Assembly: GCA_000469685.2 (NCBI GenBank)
Contig: LS997567.1
Coordinates: forward strand, 36,395,505-36,459,504
DNA length: 64,000 nucleotides
Source: Haemonchus contortus
Taxonomy: Eukaryota; Nematoda; Chromadorea; Rhabditida; Trichostrongylidae
Direction: 5' to 3'
How positions within the stretch are numbered: position 1 is the first letter of the stretch; every line of letters begins with the position of its first letter. The position numbers and the translations under genes were made by a program. The notes beneath the pieces were generated by a model, which saw only the letters and a program-made list of their open reading frames with translations, ran no database searches and had not been told where the DNA came from. Shown one piece after another: positions 61,597-64,000 of this stretch.

Positions 61597-63279
61597 CTAG
61601 TTGAGGCGACCCCAGCGCAGATAAGATCCCCACGTGCCCTCAGATTCACGACGAGCCGCTTCTGAATATTGCACCATCAGATTTAAGCTCAACGCAAACG
61701 ATTACAACAAGTTTATTTGAATTGCTGACTGATACCCCTTATTGCTCACTAGAACCCTGATTCACGATCTCTTTCGGAGAAGCTCACTGGAATCCTCACT
61801 GAGTCGCTCTTATAGCTCCAAACTTCGTCTAACGGAGTGAAAGACGGCTGTCAAACGGTGGCTGCTACTGTCTTCACCACTAATAAACAGTGAGCAGACA
61901 ATGTTATTGAATGATCCCTTTGAAATGATACGTCATATCACGTTCCGATAAGGCTATATAATCTATTGTACTTCGTGCACACAGCACCTACATCTCAACA
62001 AAAATCGCTTCTGTTCATTGAACAATTACATTTACCCAGGCAAACATACATACACATGTAGAAAATAAACAATGTGCCAGTCACCGGCGAATAAGACGAC
62101 ACAAATCCAATGAGTAAACGTTGTTAATGCTATTCTAATGCCCACATCATTACAGAGTACCAACTAAATCCGGAAGTTAGCATTTGATAAAATTAATTCT
62201 GTAACGTCCCAGTTCATGCCGTCCCTAAGAATTATCCCAATAATTAGCCACCGTAGCTAAATATTATACTTCCACTTTCATTGCTGATACTCACACGGAA
62301 CTACCACCAATTCATTGTGACCGGTCGGAACCATCAAACAAGTTTCATAGCCTCGTAAAAGCTAAGAATAGATAATTTCCATGTACAAACCTCGTGATAA
62401 GTTCAGGAAACAACTCATTAACTAAGAATAGGGTCTGATAAAGTAGTAATGGTTCGTGAAATACGCTCAGCGCAATGGTCCATAAAAAACAAAATCCAAA
62501 AAAAGAAACCGTTTTCTCGCTGACTCACCATCTTGTGCTGCGATGCGGTTGAGACGTTCAGTTTCTTCTGGAGAAAGGCGAAGCATGGTAGTCAGAATAG
62601 GAACCAACTGCATACGCTCACCGGAAACCCTCTCTGGACAGAGGAACTGAAATCGAAGAAAACGACTTTCGACAGCATTAATCGAATTTATCATCTATGG
62701 TAACCTTCAAATACGAGTTTTCTTCGTATGCTCATTGCATGCAACTATAGAATCGGGTGTTCTTTCATGTTTTCAGAAAAAATTGGTCAAAATACCCAAA
62801 AAGCTACTAGGTAGTGATGGATAACTTGACGGGTTCTTCGAAAATCACCAGAATCTGTCAAGCTTACTTGTAAGTAGCCTATTTACTATGTAGAAAAATG
62901 TATAGTTCTGAACCCCTTAACTGATTCATGGTGAGTATTGTTTACAATGAAATTATGATACAAACAGGATTACTATAAAAAACTGATAACGATAGCGATA
63001 ATGCACAACAAAGATTAACCTTGAACTAAACTCCCATACAAGTATGTAGTCGTATACTAAAGTACGAACATTCCTACTATACATATTTTTCCTGTATGCT
63101 GAGGGAGTAGTTTCTTACCACTGGCTACCAGAACATGTCTACAGGTGCACTAGCGGACTCCATAACGAACAACCAGTTACCTTAATGATGATATTCTTCA
63201 AGTACTCGCTGTTCTCGATGTGCCTCACTCGCTCCTCATTCCTCTCCAGCCGACGAATTTCCTCTTTCAGAAGAGAGCT
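61597..63279 (-). CDS. GRIP-domain golgin (GCC2-like), C-terminal three exons; 5' part outside the window
   Basis: Golgins with a C-terminal GRIP domain bind Arl1 at the trans-Golgi and tether vesicles. Three exons join in phase: 63279-63181, 62646-62529, 61661-61597, giving 93 C-terminal residues. The first ends a charged helix (EEIRRLERNEERV) and enters the GRIP domain at EYLKNIIIK. The second carries FLCPERVSGERMQLVPIL and TMLRLSPEE, typical GRIP core motifs. The last ends WGSYLRWGRLN then a stop, resembling the WASYLHSW tail of mammalian GCC2. Upstream coiled-coil exons are expected beyond 64000; I saw none between 63280 and 64000. The exact golgin subfamily is not certain. Confidence 0.88.
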
Positions 63280-64000
63280 CTAAATTGACATCGATGATGA
63301 CCGAAAATCTTGAAGTATGATGAAAAAGGAAATAAGACAGGAAATTTTTCATAATGGAGGTTTGCTGCAATCTCGAATATCACAGATTCCCACTAAACCT
63401 GTAAGGCCATTTACTTCACTCTTAATTAACAGGTTCGATGACGTCTGGACAAAGCAACATCGCCAATACGACAGCTAAACCCACAGTTCATTGAAACCAT
63501 GTTCATGCAAAGCTGAATCAATACTGCTTTGACAGTACAGTATATTCGATGATTTGTTTCCAAAAGAAAAAAGATTTTTTTTGCAAAAGATCACGAATCT
63601 GACGACTGACACGGATGACGGAACTTCTCCCCGATTTCCCACGTTCGCTTTGCGGCATGCGTCAAATCGTTTATAGTTATCTCGCGGGTTCAAACTGCAG
63701 TTACCGTACTCACCCCGCCTCCCCGCCAATCGATAGGACGCAATATTTTTCGTTGGCTGCCTTTCTTTTTTGATTAGTTTTGATTTTTCCTGTTTCTTTT
63801 TCGTTTTCCTTTAATGGACTCGATTGTTTCAAATGACTCGTCCTTCATTATCGAAGATAAAGATCGCATTCGAATCGAAGGGAGTGACTGGCAAACTTAA
63901 ATAATCGAAAGACTCTCTAACTCACAAATTACGCGCTCCAACCCGCATCGCCAATCTGCGATACGCTGCGGGTGCGGCGAGCGCGATGCAATGTCCGGGG
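63280..64000. other. Golgin intron or window edge, no exon seen
   Basis: The minus strand has no coiled-coil-like frame with proper splice sites here, so the next upstream golgin exon is probably outside the window. Confidence 0.45.

Noticed and set aside
1..64000. CRISPR arrays, bacterial operons, phage or defence genes
   Set aside because: The genes are intron-containing animal genes, and the repeats are transposon families rather than regularly spaced identical units.

Overview
This is a eukaryotic window, almost certainly from a nematode of the rhabditid/strongylid (hookworm-like) kind. The evidence is short coding exons joined by GT...TTTCAG introns with little polypyrimidine tract, strong TTTTAG/TTTCAG acceptors just upstream of start codons that look like spliced-leader acceptors, proteins of nematode type, and introns crowded with small inverted-repeat DNA elements. 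The species assignment is inference.

Four protein-coding genes can be read by joining exons in phase. (1) 3281-11144, plus: a complete 20-exon prolyl endopeptidase (715 codons) with catalytic Ser561, Asp646 and His685. (2) 23309-32157, plus: a complete 9-exon plasma-membrane-type syntaxin (298 codons) with a full SNARE signature and C-terminal anchor. (3) 53846-46226, minus: a complete 9-exon Na+/K+-ATPase beta subunit (319 codons) with all six conserved lumenal cysteines. (4) 63279-61597, minus: the last three exons of a GRIP-domain golgin (GCC2-like); its 5' part lies beyond the window. Genes 1 and 2 run in tandem. Genes 2 and 3 are tail to tail across about 14 kb without a recognisable gene. 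Genes 3 and 4 are both on the minus strand, about 7.7 kb apart. They are single housekeeping or trafficking genes, not an operon or a pathway cluster.

The rest is repeats. At least six families of small non-autonomous DNA elements occur, mostly inside introns: A (about 255 bp, GCAGTAGGAACG ends, six copies); B (about 510 bp, GGCACAGTTCACGAT ends, five copies plus a fragment); C (foldbacks with a GGTC-rich core, three copies); D (foldbacks, two copies); E (TTAA-flanked piggyBac-type elements, two copies); and F (a TA-flanked Tc1/mariner-type element, one copy). One dead mariner with transposase remains sits in a syntaxin intron. Several tRNA-like (SINE-like) B-box repeats are scattered. Six G tracts of 10-14 bases and an 11-base C tract occur. 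From about 45 to 61 kb the sequence becomes richer in CpG and triplet repeats.

I found no CRISPR array, no defence system, no rRNA and no convincing functional tRNA, and nothing that amounts to a new biological system. The most useful observations are the element families and the hand-resolved gene models.
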